64,000 bases of DNA, taken from the NCBI GenBank assembly GCA_009684515.1, contig WKKS01000003.1, positions 62,001-126,000 of the forward strand, in the 5' to 3' direction. A program made the translations under genes and the position numbers. Within the stretch, counting starts at the first letter, position 1; each line of letters starts with the position of its first letter. This document shows, piece by piece, positions 1 to 8,464 of this stretch. This stretch comes from Geobacter sp. (GTDB taxonomy: Bacteria; Desulfobacterota; Desulfuromonadia; Geobacterales; Pseudopelobacteraceae). The notes below the pieces were generated by a model that did no database searches, had not been told where the DNA came from, and saw nothing but the letters and a program-made list of their open reading frames with translations.

Positions 1-326
1 AGGCCAACCATCATAATGGCGACAGGTGGTTTTGCTGCAAGGTCGAGTGAATTGTCTTCTCCCCCCCCCATGATTGCAACGAGTTCGTCATGTACTATCC
101 TGACGATCTGTTGACCCGGAGAAAGGCTTGTTAGCACCTCAGTGCCGACCGCTTTAAGGCGGACATTCTCTATGAAATCTTTGACAACTTTGAAGTTTAC
201 ATCAGCTTCAAGTAGCGCCAGACGGACTTCTCGCAACGCATCCTTCACGTTGTCCTCGGTCATTACACCAAGTCCGCGAAGTTTTTTGAAGGCTGATTCA
301 AGTTTGTCGGATAAGCTGTCAAACAT
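1..326 (-). CDS. ffh: Signal recognition particle protein Ffh, N-terminal part (cut by window edge)
   Basis: The reverse strand from the ATG at 326 reads MFDSLSDKLESAFKKLRGLG and continues open to base 1, giving about 108 residues. This is the N-domain of the SRP54/Ffh GTPase, including LREVRLALLEADVNFKVVK and an ALLEADVN-type motif; the frame leaves the window in VAIMMVGL, just before the expected G1 P-loop. Ffh binds 4.5S RNA and signal sequences and delivers ribosomes to FtsY at the membrane. A run of nine G (coding sense) lies at 61-69, encoding Met-Gly-Gly-Gly-Glu. A sigma70-like promoter lies upstream (374-402). Identity is firm; the rest of the gene is outside the window. Confidence 0.95.
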   Translation of the reverse strand, partial: MFDSLSDKLESAFKKLRGLGVMTEDNVKDALREVRLALLEADVNFKVVKDFIENVRLKAVGTEVLTSLSPGQQIVRIVHDELVAIMGGGEDNSLDLAAKPPVAIMMVG

Positions 327-373
327 CGTAGATATTACTGTCCCTGCTAAAGATATGACCCAAAAGGGGATCA

Positions 374-402
374 ATATAAATGCTAGCTGTTACAACTGTC
401 AA
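374..402 (-). promoter_or_regulatory. Sigma70-type promoter for ffh
   Basis: On the minus strand TTGACA (402-397) is followed after 17 bases by TTATAT (379-374), or after 18 by TATATT. It lies in the 89-base gap between yedF and ffh, about 50 bases before the ffh start, so ffh probably has its own transcription start. Seen by motif only. Confidence 0.6.
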
Positions 403-415
403 GAACTATTTGTTT

Positions 416-991
416 TTAAAGCCGTATTACCCTTGTTGTAGAAAGAATGGTCTCGACGGTCATCAGCATATTGGTTGTGGAACCGGAGCGCAATTTGTCC
501 TTGATCCCCAAAAAGTCGAGGCAGAGTCCGCAAGACATAATTATAACTCCCATCCCAGCCAGTTTGTCCAGCGCTTCCAAAACGTCGGATCCTTCTGTCG
601 TCAGGCGGACTCCGCTGTTCAAAAACAGCATGTGGGTTGGGAGGTTACGATTTTCAAGCAGGGTAAAAATAAGATTCTTCATCAGAAGGCGTCCCAGATC
701 ATCAGGCCCGTCACCCAGTCGGTCGGACGTTATCAAAAATACGGTATCGTCCGGATTCGCTTCAATCACGGTTTCATTAGTCCGAATCCCGGAAGTGATT
801 GTTAATGTACAATCATTATCTCGCAGTTGTTCCTGAACTTGATACCCTCTGTTAACCGCCAGGCGTGTTACGTTTTCACGAGGAGCGCCATTGTCGAGAT
901 GGACCTGGACTTCTCCGTACTGCTCCAATGCTTTTTTTACAGTTATAACCGGAGCAGGACAGGGCATGTTTCGGCAGTCGATTGTATTCAT
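416..991 (-). CDS. yedF: Sulfurtransferase-like selenium metabolism protein YedF
   Basis: The protein has 191 residues from the ATG at 991. The N-terminal ~75 residues are a TusA/SirA-like domain with the CPxP motif (CRNMPCPAPV, Cys11). The C-terminal ~100 residues are a DsrE-like domain with SCGLC. This two-domain layout is that of YedF, linked by comparative genomics to selenium use; its exact reaction is not settled. A longer reading with GTG at 1006 is possible, but that GTG overlaps the TGA of the DUF3343 gene, and its AGG serves as the ribosome binding site 8 bases before the ATG at 991. It forms a two-gene unit with the upstream DUF3343 gene. Confidence 0.88.
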   Translation of the reverse strand: MNTIDCRNMPCPAPVITVKKALEQYGEVQVHLDNGAPRENVTRLAVNRGYQVQEQLRDNDCTLTITSGIRTNETVIEANPDDTVFLITSDRLGDGPDDLGRLLMKNLIFTLLENRNLPTHMLFLNSGVRLTTEGSDVLEALDKLAGMGVIIMSCGLCLDFLGIKDKLRSGSTTNMLMTVETILSTTRVIRL

Positions 992-1002
992 ATGATATGA
1001 CC

Positions 1003-1305
1003 TCACAGATTTGATGGAACTGAGCCGTCTTCATTCCAAATGGTTTCATATTTGCCACCCGCCAACCGTCGGCAGATAAAAGCCGGCAACAGGTTCTCAT
1101 CAGTGAGTGTCTGCATGACGTCAGCGGACGCTTCCTCATCATAACGAAGCGCCAAACCGCAGTCGGCCGAAAGAGCCCTTGGGGCAGGAATAAGCAAGAC
1201 AGGAAGCCGCTTCGCCTTGAGAACACTCTCGGCCTTCATAACGCGGTGTGCCGAGTTGAACACAGCCAGTAACTGACCATCTTGAACCATTGTTCGTTTC
1301 TCCAT
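1003..1305 (-). CDS. DUF3343 domain protein (putative Se/S carrier-like)
   Basis: This 100-residue soluble protein matches DUF3343: it starts with LLAVFNSAHRVMKAESVLKA and holds LLIPAPRALSADCGLALRY, with the conserved CGLALR cysteine. DUF3343 proteins are often encoded next to YedF and SelD and are proposed to handle selenium or sulfur; no reaction is proven. Two starts are plausible: ATG at 1305 (weak AGGA upstream) or ATG at 1290, which has GGAG about nine bases ahead. The gene ends just before yedF, so the two are probably co-transcribed. Confidence 0.8.
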   Translation of the reverse strand: MEKRTMVQDGQLLAVFNSAHRVMKAESVLKAKRLPVLLIPAPRALSADCGLALRYDEEASADVMQTLTDENLLPAFICRRLAGGKYETIWNEDGSVPSNL

Positions 1306-1344
1306 ATGTAATCCTGATTACTAAAAGAAATATTGGAAAGCTGA

Positions 1345-1373
1345 TTGACAAAAAGTATGTGGCTTTCTACTAT
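1345..1373 (+). promoter_or_regulatory. Sigma70 promoter for the small membrane protein gene
   Basis: TTGACA at 1345-1350, a 17-base spacer and TACTAT at 1368-1373 form a near-consensus promoter, 20 bases before the SD/ATG of the next gene. It shows that the open frame beginning with TTG at 1345 is not the true start, since that TTG is the -35 box. Confidence 0.75.
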
Positions 1374-1392
1374 GCCTGAAAAGGAGTTGTTC

Positions 1393-1659
1393 ATGCAAGG
1401 TACAATCCTGGTTATCGGGCTCATCATCTTCTCGTTTATACTCAGCGTGCCGTGTGGTTATTTACGTCAAAACTATCCCAAGTATTCATCCATGTGGTTT
1501 CTCTTGATCCATCTGCCAATTCCGTTCATCGTACTGTTACGGTTGAAGGCCGGTGTCAGCTGGCACTTTATCCCGCTTACTCTGGGAGGTTCTGTCGCAG
1601 GACAGATCATAGGCGGGGTAATAAACCGCAGGAAACATCAAGATGGCAAAACGTCCTAG
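1393..1659 (+). CDS. Small two- to three-segment membrane protein, unknown function
   Basis: The protein has 88 residues starting MQGTILVIGLIIFSFILSV. The ATG at 1393 is chosen because AAGGAG (1381-1386) precedes it and the promoter at 1345-1373 excludes the longer reading. It shows a hydrophobic segment at residues 2-22, a second at about 33-50 and a third near 60-77, ending in a basic tail (RRKHQDGKTS). It resembles nothing I can name. It overlaps the start of the DUF721 gene by 17 bases, so the two are probably translated from one message. Confidence 0.65.
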   Translation: MQGTILVIGLIIFSFILSVPCGYLRQNYPKYSSMWFLLIHLPIPFIVLLRLKAGVSWHFIPLTLGGSVAGQIIGGVINRRKHQDGKTS

Positions 1660-2119
1660 AATGCCTTTCCCCCGGCCGTTGTCAGGACTCATCCAGGAAA
1701 GTCTGCACGGACTTGGCCTGGCCGAACGGTTGCGCGAGGCTGAAATCTGGAGGGTGTGGCCTGATGTGGTTGGGGAAACTGTTGCGGCACGTGCCCAACC
1801 GCTACGAATAATCAACGGCACCCTTACAGTCGCAGTTTCAAGTGCGCCGTGGATACAGGAACTCCGTTTCATGACCGGCATGATAAAGGACAAACTCAAT
1901 AATAACTTGGGTGGTGAGGTTGTTAGTGAAATACTGCTCAAAGCCGGTAAGGTTCAAAAAACGGATAATTATACCGACACGGATCCCCCCCAAAAAAAAC
2001 CGCTAACAGCTGAGCAACTCGCCTGGATTGATGAACAGGCTTCAGCCATCACAGACCCGGAGGCGCGCGAGGCATTTGCAGATCTCATGAAAGCCAGTCT
2101 GGAACATTCCCGTTTATAA
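1643..2119 (+). CDS. DUF721 (DciA-like) family protein
   Basis: The 158-residue protein carries an N-terminal DUF721 region (about residues 10-100: LIQESLHGLGLAERLREAE, then WPDVVGETVAARAQPLRI, GTLTVAVSSAPWIQELRF). DUF721 includes DciA, a loader or operator of the replicative helicase DnaB in bacteria lacking DnaC; this family link is the basis for any functional guess. The C-terminal 50 residues are polar and hold EQLAWIDEQASAITDPEARE, a helical stretch. A C7A8 homopolymer pair (about 1985-1999) lies inside the coding sequence. It is translationally close to the upstream membrane protein gene. Confidence 0.75.
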   Translation: MAKRPRMPFPRPLSGLIQESLHGLGLAERLREAEIWRVWPDVVGETVAARAQPLRIINGTLTVAVSSAPWIQELRFMTGMIKDKLNNNLGGEVVSEILLKAGKVQKTDNYTDTDPPQKKPLTAEQLAWIDEQASAITDPEAREAFADLMKASLEHSRL

Positions 2120-2133
2120 GTTCATTACAGATC

Positions 2134-2170
2134 AAAAAACAACCTCCGGCGATTGCTGAAAAGCCGGAGG
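2134..2170 (-). terminator. Intrinsic terminator after ettA
   Basis: CCTCCGGC (2143-2150) pairs with GCCGGAGG (2163-2170) around a 12-base loop. Read on the minus strand the hairpin is followed by TTGTTTTTT, so it ends ettA transcription. On the plus strand the T-run is absent, so it serves the DUF721 gene poorly. Confidence 0.8.
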
Positions 2171-2197
2171 TCAATATCTTGTCCGTTGTTTCTTCTT

Positions 2198-3877
<1,680 letters not shown>

Positions 3878-3978
3878 TTATTTAATCCTCCCGTTGATTT
3901 GTAAAAATGTCTGGTTCTTTTACACGCCGCCACGGGACACTGTCAACCGCTTTGGAGCGTGTCCAAATAATCAATGGC

Positions 3979-4006
3979 TTGACAAATAGGACTAAAGAAG
4001 TATTAT
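3979..4006 (+). promoter_or_regulatory. Sigma70 promoter of the rubrerythrin-like gene
   Basis: TTGACA at 3979-3984, 16-base spacer, TATTAT at 4001-4006. The gene's SD (AAGGGGG) and ATG (4039) follow about 30 bases later. Confidence 0.65.
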
Positions 4007-4010
4007 TTAG

Positions 4011-4024
4011 AGAAATTCATTTCT
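4011..4024 (+). promoter_or_regulatory. Inverted repeat at the transcription start of the rubrerythrin-like gene (possible operator)
   Basis: AGAAAT-TC-ATTTCT is a perfect 6+6 palindrome placed 5 bases after the -10 box, where a repressor would block initiation. Binding protein unknown; a peroxide or iron regulator is a guess from the type of gene it precedes. Confidence 0.4.
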
Positions 4025-4038
4025 AAAAGGGGGCATAC

Positions 4039-4530
4039 ATGAGTATTGATATTCAAGAAGCTGTAAAACGTTCGATCCAGACCGAAAAAAACGCAATGAA
4101 CTTCTATCAGCTTGGTGCGCAAAAAATGAAGGATCCTGATGCACGAAGGATATTTGACCTTTTGGCCAAAGAGGAACGTGAACATGCCGGCCATTTTTAC
4201 AAAATATATACCGGTTCTGATATTCCCTCACTTGATGCATTCATGAATATGCCTCCGGATAATGAGTCAAGCTGGGTATCTACAATATCTCGTTTGATCT
4301 CTGAAGATTTCAATGAAAAAAAAGCGATGGAAGCAGCCATGGAAAGGGAGCAAAAGCTGGAGGAAGCCTTGCTGGAAATGGTTTCCACTGTTGATGATCC
4401 TCAGATAAAGGCCGTTTATGAGCTGAATGCAAAAGAAACCCATAACCATTATGTGATGATCGAGTCCGAGTATGCACGTTTGATGGGGATGGTGCACGAA
4501 ACCGACATAGATACTTTTGTGCGTGAGTAA
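4039..4530 (+). CDS. Rubrerythrin-like ferritin-family diiron protein
   Basis: The 163-residue protein is a single four-helix ferritin-like domain. Candidate diiron ligands are Glu16 (SIQTEKNAMNFY), Glu46/His49 (KEEREHAGHF), Glu102/Glu104 and Glu133/His135-His137 (KETHNHY), spaced as two ExxH half-sites. The C-terminal rubredoxin CxxC domain of classical rubrerythrin is absent. Such proteins in anaerobes are associated with peroxide reduction or iron handling; which applies here is inferred only. The gene has its own promoter, a possible operator, a good SD and a strong terminator, so it is a single-gene unit. Confidence 0.82.
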   Translation: MSIDIQEAVKRSIQTEKNAMNFYQLGAQKMKDPDARRIFDLLAKEEREHAGHFYKIYTGSDIPSLDAFMNMPPDNESSWVSTISRLISEDFNEKKAMEAAMEREQKLEEALLEMVSTVDDPQIKAVYELNAKETHNHYVMIESEYARLMGMVHETDIDTFVRE

Positions 4531-4569
4531 CAAAAGCAAAACAGCATGTGTGCATGTTCGCATTGTCTT

Positions 4570-4604
4570 CAGAAGCCCCCGTAATCCGGGGGCTTCTGCT
4601 GTTT
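4570..4604 (+). terminator. Strong intrinsic terminator after the rubrerythrin-like gene
   Basis: CAGAAGCCCCC (4570-4580) pairs perfectly with GGGGGCTTCTG (4588-4598) around a 7-base loop, followed by CTGTTT. Confidence 0.75.
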
Positions 4605-4739
4605 AGTTCGACATCCGGTTGGCATATTGATCTTGAGTCGGTGCTGTGTTAGTTTAAAAAACCGCGGTTTATTCGGTTTTGTATCTGTTTCGCCAATCTG
4701 TTTAAGAAAGTTTTATCATTTGGGTGGGAAGGTGAGAAC

Positions 4740-6023
4740 GTGGCTGTTTTGTTGCAAGCAAATCTGAGCTTTATGCCTATTCATGATATCCTGCAGTGGA
4801 TTGATATGAACCGGATCTCGTGTGCGGTCAACGTATCTCAGGAAAATGAAGATGACATCACTTTTTACATGGAGTCGGGCAAGATCATTTTCGCCGCTTC
4901 TCCGAAACCTGGAAAACGGCTGGGTGAGTTTCTAGTAAAAGCTGGTTCAATGAGTGGGCCTCAAGCTTATTTCGCATTGAAAGAGAGTCGAAACAGCAAC
5001 GTTTCTTTCACTCGCTATCTGATTGACAATAATCTAATTACTGTCAGGGAGCTGAGTGAGAGCTTTGGAAAACTGGTTGAGATGCTTCTGGTTGATGTCA
5101 TTTCTTGTGGCAATGCCTCGGTTTCAGTCACGACTCCGCTTCCTGATGCTGTGATCAACGGACCAATTCAGCTGGAAACCGGACGGGCTATTTTTGATGC
5201 CGTGCGCGTCCTTGATGAAATGAATCGGGATTTACGCCAGCGGGACGAAGCTTTCGAGGCGATCAATAAACGATTGTATGACGAGGATTTTGAACTGCCG
5301 GTCCTGCCGGGCGTCGTCATGCAGCTAACATCTCTCATGCAGAGTGACAACGCTACTTTTCAGGATATGGCAAAACTGGTTATGACGGATCAGGTTCTTA
5401 CCTCAAGTATCCTGAAGATTGCAAACTCCGCCTTCTACGGCGGAACCGGGCAGGTAGACTCCCTGCAGCTTGCGATTGTCAAGTTGGGAATGCGCGAGAT
5501 TATGAATGTGGTGACAGCTGTTCAGGTCAGATCCATGAAATTTAAAGATGTTCCACAGGAGCAGATGCAAGCCATTCTTGATGCTTCGCTGAAAACCGCG
5601 TTTATGGCCAGCGGGTTGGCCAACCTCTGTCGGCTTGATTCCGAAGAAGCTTTTATGGTCGGACTTTTGCTCGACCTTGGCAAAACTGTGATCCTCAGTG
5701 TATCCAAGGATTTTAATATCGAGCAGGAGCTTTTGGACGAGATGCTTACGAGTCGGCATGCCGAGATCGGGGCCATGATAGCCAAAAAATGGAATTATCC
5801 GGAATCGATTCAGCAACTGATCCGTTATCATCACAATCAGAATCTGGGCGGCATTACCAACCACATGATAGATATTATTCAGATATCTGATCAGGTGGTT
5901 AAGACCGATTGCGAAGGCGAGCTGGATCCAGAACAGATGAAATCTCTTGATCTCTCATACGAAGCCGTTATGGATGTCTACTCCAAGACGATTGATACCT
6001 ACCACAGAATCAGGTCGCTTTAG
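4740..6023 (+). CDS. DUF4388-HDOD domain signalling protein
   Basis: The protein has 427 residues with a GTG start (GAAGGTGAG just upstream). Residues 1 to ~150 match the DUF4388/PatA-N type module (LQANLSFMPIHDILQWIDMN, SGKIIFAASP, RLGEFLVKAG). Residues ~185-390 are an HDOD domain (LPVLPGVVMQL, ILKIANSAFYGG, LAIVKLGMREIMNVV, AFMVGLLLDLGK). HDOD is related to HD phosphohydrolases but normally lacks catalysis and acts in signal transduction. No membrane segment is visible. Its output partner cannot be told from context. A perfect AAACCGCGGTTT palindrome lies 70 bases upstream (4659-4670). Confidence 0.85.
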   Translation: MAVLLQANLSFMPIHDILQWIDMNRISCAVNVSQENEDDITFYMESGKIIFAASPKPGKRLGEFLVKAGSMSGPQAYFALKESRNSNVSFTRYLIDNNLITVRELSESFGKLVEMLLVDVISCGNASVSVTTPLPDAVINGPIQLETGRAIFDAVRVLDEMNRDLRQRDEAFEAINKRLYDEDFELPVLPGVVMQLTSLMQSDNATFQDMAKLVMTDQVLTSSILKIANSAFYGGTGQVDSLQLAIVKLGMREIMNVVTAVQVRSMKFKDVPQEQMQAILDASLKTAFMASGLANLCRLDSEEAFMVGLLLDLGKTVILSVSKDFNIEQELLDEMLTSRHAEIGAMIAKKWNYPESIQQLIRYHHNQNLGGITNHMIDIIQISDQVVKTDCEGELDPEQMKSLDLSYEAVMDVYSKTIDTYHRIRSL

Positions 6024-6033
6024 CGTGTGCAAA

Positions 6034-6369
6034 CTACCCGCCAGCCAGTTTGACTTTGTAGCCGCGTGCCTGCAATTCATTCAGCAGAAGATCGCGGTGA
6101 TCTCCCTGGATTTCAATAACCCCGTCTTTTACCGTCCCGCCGCAGCCACACTTTTTTTTCAGTATTCCTGACAACTCCTTGATCTGTGGCGGTGCTAGCG
6201 GCAAACCGCTAATAACAATGACCGTTCCGCCGCCACGTCCTTTGACCTCGCGCCTCAGGCGAACTATGCCATCTGCTGTTTGAGAAACGGGCTTGATTAC
6301 TGGATTATCCTTTTTAATACGACCGGAATCGCTGCTGTAAACCATGGTGCTGTTGCTGTTTGATTTCAT
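6034..6369 (-). CDS. yciH: SUI1/eIF1-family translation factor YciH
   Basis: The protein has 111 residues from ATG 6369, whose ATGA overlaps the nadE stop codon; a start three codons earlier (6378) would lie inside nadE. The C-terminal 75 residues carry the SUI1 fold: [20 protein letters not shown], then [20 protein letters not shown] and the basic end GYKVKLAGG. Bacterial YciH binds the 30S subunit and is thought to raise initiation fidelity. It is the last gene of a tight minus-strand operon and converges on the HDOD gene with a 10-base gap and no clear terminator. Confidence 0.88.
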   Translation of the reverse strand: MKSNSNSTMVYSSDSGRIKKDNPVIKPVSQTADGIVRLRREVKGRGGGTVIVISGLPLAPPQIKELSGILKKKCGCGGTVKDGVIEIQGDHRDLLLNELQARGYKVKLAGG

Positions 6370-7187
6370 TTGCCCCAATCCCTTGAATAACGGAAGTCCC
6401 GGTCAATTGTACGGTTGGAGACCTTTGCAATTACCGGGAGCCGCCTTTTGAAGTGAGAATTCTGGATTTTAGAGTAAATACTGTCGATAAATTCCAATTC
6501 AAAGCCAACTTCAGCAAGTTCGTCCCTGGTCATACGCAGATCGACCATCCGGTAAAGCAGTTCGTCTACCTGACGGTAGGAAAAGCCCAGTTCTTCTTCA
6601 TCAGTCTGGCCGGCCCAAAGATCCGCTGACGGTTTTTTGTCAATGACTTCGCGTGGAATCCCCATTTCTTCGGATAGTTGCCAAACCTGGGATTTGTACA
6701 GGTCGCCGATCGGATTAAGTGCGCTGGCCATGTCGCCGAAAAGAGTTCCATAACCAAGCAAAAGTTCGGTCTTGTTGCTGGTGCCAAGCACCAGTGCAAG
6801 CAACAGGGCGGAGTGGTCAAAGAGGATCGTCATTCGCTCGCGGGCCATTTTATTGCCGCGCCGCATGTTGTCTGCATCCGGGTACATATCGAAGTAGGAA
6901 TCGACCATCGGGGTTATCGGCACAACCGAAAAGTTGACTCCGCAGGCATCTGCAACCAGCCGGGCATGAGCCTCGCTTTCAGGATTGCTGGTTTTGTAGG
7001 GCATACAGATGGCATGGACGTTTTTGGCACCAAGAGCCTCGGCGGCGATAAAAACCACCAGTGCCGAATCAATACCGCCAGACAGACCGAGTACAACTTT
7101 TTTAACGCCAACTTTCCGTACTTCATCTCGTACGAAACCGACCAGTATCTGCCGCAATAACTGCGTGTTAGCTGATAATATGCTCAT
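6366..7187 (-). CDS. nadE: NAD+ synthetase, ammonia-ligase (synthetase) subunit
   Basis: The 273-residue protein is the adenine-nucleotide alpha-hydrolase type NAD synthetase: PP-loop SGGIDSAL at residues 36-43, then the conserved [21 protein letters not shown] region and KKPSADLW. It adenylates nicotinate adenine dinucleotide and amidates it to NAD+. It lacks the nitrilase-fold glutaminase domain of long bacterial NadE; that domain is encoded by the gene immediately upstream, whose TAA overlaps this ATG (TAATG). The pair therefore probably works as a two-protein glutamine-dependent enzyme. Confidence 0.93.
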   Translation of the reverse strand: MSILSANTQLLRQILVGFVRDEVRKVGVKKVVLGLSGGIDSALVVFIAAEALGAKNVHAICMPYKTSNPESEAHARLVADACGVNFSVVPITPMVDSYFDMYPDADNMRRGNKMARERMTILFDHSALLLALVLGTSNKTELLLGYGTLFGDMASALNPIGDLYKSQVWQLSEEMGIPREVIDKKPSADLWAGQTDEEELGFSYRQVDELLYRMVDLRMTRDELAEVGFELEFIDSIYSKIQNSHFKRRLPVIAKVSNRTIDRDFRYSRDWGK

Positions 7188-8035
7188 TATCGCCCCCTTT
7201 CCTGTTCGATGCGTCTGAGTTCCTGCAATGTAATAAACAGGTTTTCATCCCGCAGCATAGGAGAAAAGATTCGTTCACGGCGCAGAGATCCTTCATCCAG
7301 TATGGCGGTGACACAATCCTCTTCCAGTATTTTTCCGCGAACCGCTGATTCGCCGGAAGGTGCGATATATTCGGAACCTCCCCAGAAATTGACGCCATCC
7401 TCATAGCCGACCCGATTGCAGTACAAAACCCGACAGTTCAGGAACATGGCTGTTGTGGAGGTAAGTTGCTGCCAAGCCACGGCCGAGCCGAGCGAATCTC
7501 CGCTGATACCGCGGCCGGGGCTGCTGGAAAGGCAGAGCAGCGTGGTTGCGCCATCCATTGCCAGGATGTAGGAAGCAGAAAGATGCCACATATCTTCGCA
7601 GATCAGCATCCCCATTCGGCCGAACTTTGTATCGAAAGCACGGAAGCGTTCACCGCGAGCCATGTAACGCTGCTCGTCGAACAGTCCGTAGGTCGGCAGG
7701 TAGACCTTGCGGTGCAGATGTTTTACAGTGCCATTCTCCAGATAAATGGATGAGTTGAAGAAGCGATAGTCATCCGTTACTTCAACAAAGCCGATCGCAA
7801 TCGATATATCCAGAGACAATTCTGTCAGGCGGCCGATTTCCGGGGAATCAAGTCGCAGCGCAACTTCTGGCACCAGATCTTTCAGGAAATAACCGGTCAG
7901 TGCCAATTCCGGGAATACCACCAGATCAGCCCCGCTCTGTTTTGCACTTTGAATGCGCTCTTCGATGAGCGCCAGGTTTTCATTGATACAGCCCAGTTTA
8001 GGTTTGATCTGAGCCAGGACGGCAGTAAAGTTCAT
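7187..8035 (-). CDS. Nitrilase-superfamily amidase, probable glutaminase partner of NadE
   Basis: The 282-residue protein shows the carbon-nitrogen hydrolase triad: Glu43 ([11 protein letters not shown]), Lys110 ([14 protein letters not shown]) and Cys146 (MLICEDMWH). These motifs match the N-terminal glutaminase domain of glutamine-dependent NAD synthetases. The stop codon overlaps the nadE start, so translation is coupled. I infer that it supplies ammonia to NadE; a free-standing amidase with another substrate cannot be excluded. Confidence 0.85.
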   Translation of the reverse strand: MNFTAVLAQIKPKLGCINENLALIEERIQSAKQSGADLVVFPELALTGYFLKDLVPEVALRLDSPEIGRLTELSLDISIAIGFVEVTDDYRFFNSSIYLENGTVKHLHRKVYLPTYGLFDEQRYMARGERFRAFDTKFGRMGMLICEDMWHLSASYILAMDGATTLLCLSSSPGRGISGDSLGSAVAWQQLTSTTAMFLNCRVLYCNRVGYEDGVNFWGGSEYIAPSGESAVRGKILEEDCVTAILDEGSLRRERIFSPMLRDENLFITLQELRRIEQERGR

Positions 8036-8044
8036 GGATTCTCC

Positions 8045-8464
8045 TCAATAAGCCAGGTCGAAAGCATTTTGAATATGTTCTATCTGGGGTGGGTTGTCAC
8101 TATGCAACAGAATCGCAATCACGTCAAACCGGGCGTTATGGTCGTGAAGGGCTTTTTTCGAAAGCCAGGTCAGAGCGGCCTTGGAAATCTGTCGCTGCTT
8201 GAAGGGGGTTACCGCAAGTTGCGGTACTCCGTAGCTTAGAGTGCGTCTGGTTTTGACCTCGACAAACACCAGTGCCTTGTCGCCGGGAGAGCGCGCAATC
8301 AGATCCACTTCGCCGCCTTTGCAGCGGAAGTTGCGCTCCAGAATGCGGTAGCCGTGTGCGATCAGAAAGTTAGCCGCAACCTCTTCGCCTAGCGCGCCTG
8401 TGCCCTGGTTGCCGGTTGGTTTATCTGCGGCGGGTTTGCGTCTGAAGGCGTTCAAGATGCTCAC
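8045..8464 (-). CDS. yraN: YraN/UPF0102 family nuclease-fold protein
   Basis: The 139-residue protein has GEEVAANFLIAHGYRILERNF, then GGEVDLIARSPGDKALVFVEVKTR, the Asp...Glu-x-Lys pattern of restriction-endonuclease-like folds seen in UPF0102. Cellular function is unsettled. Its ATG overlaps the stop of the aldehyde ferredoxin oxidoreductase gene (8461-8464), so it belongs to the operon running from yhbY to yciH. Confidence 0.9.
   Translation of the reverse strand: MSILNAFRRKPAADKPTGNQGTGALGEEVAANFLIAHGYRILERNFRCKGGEVDLIARSPGDKALVFVEVKTRRTLSYGVPQLAVTPFKQRQISKAALTWLSKKALHDHNARFDVIAILLHSDNPPQIEHIQNAFDLAY

Noticed and set aside
1345..1392. Longer N-terminus for the small membrane protein
   Set aside because: The TTG is the -35 hexamer of a near-consensus promoter and AAGGAG marks the ATG at 1393.
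4659..4670. AAACCGCGGTTT palindrome before the HDOD gene
   Set aside because: Perfect but short, alone, and not placed against a recognisable promoter; noted only within the gene entry.
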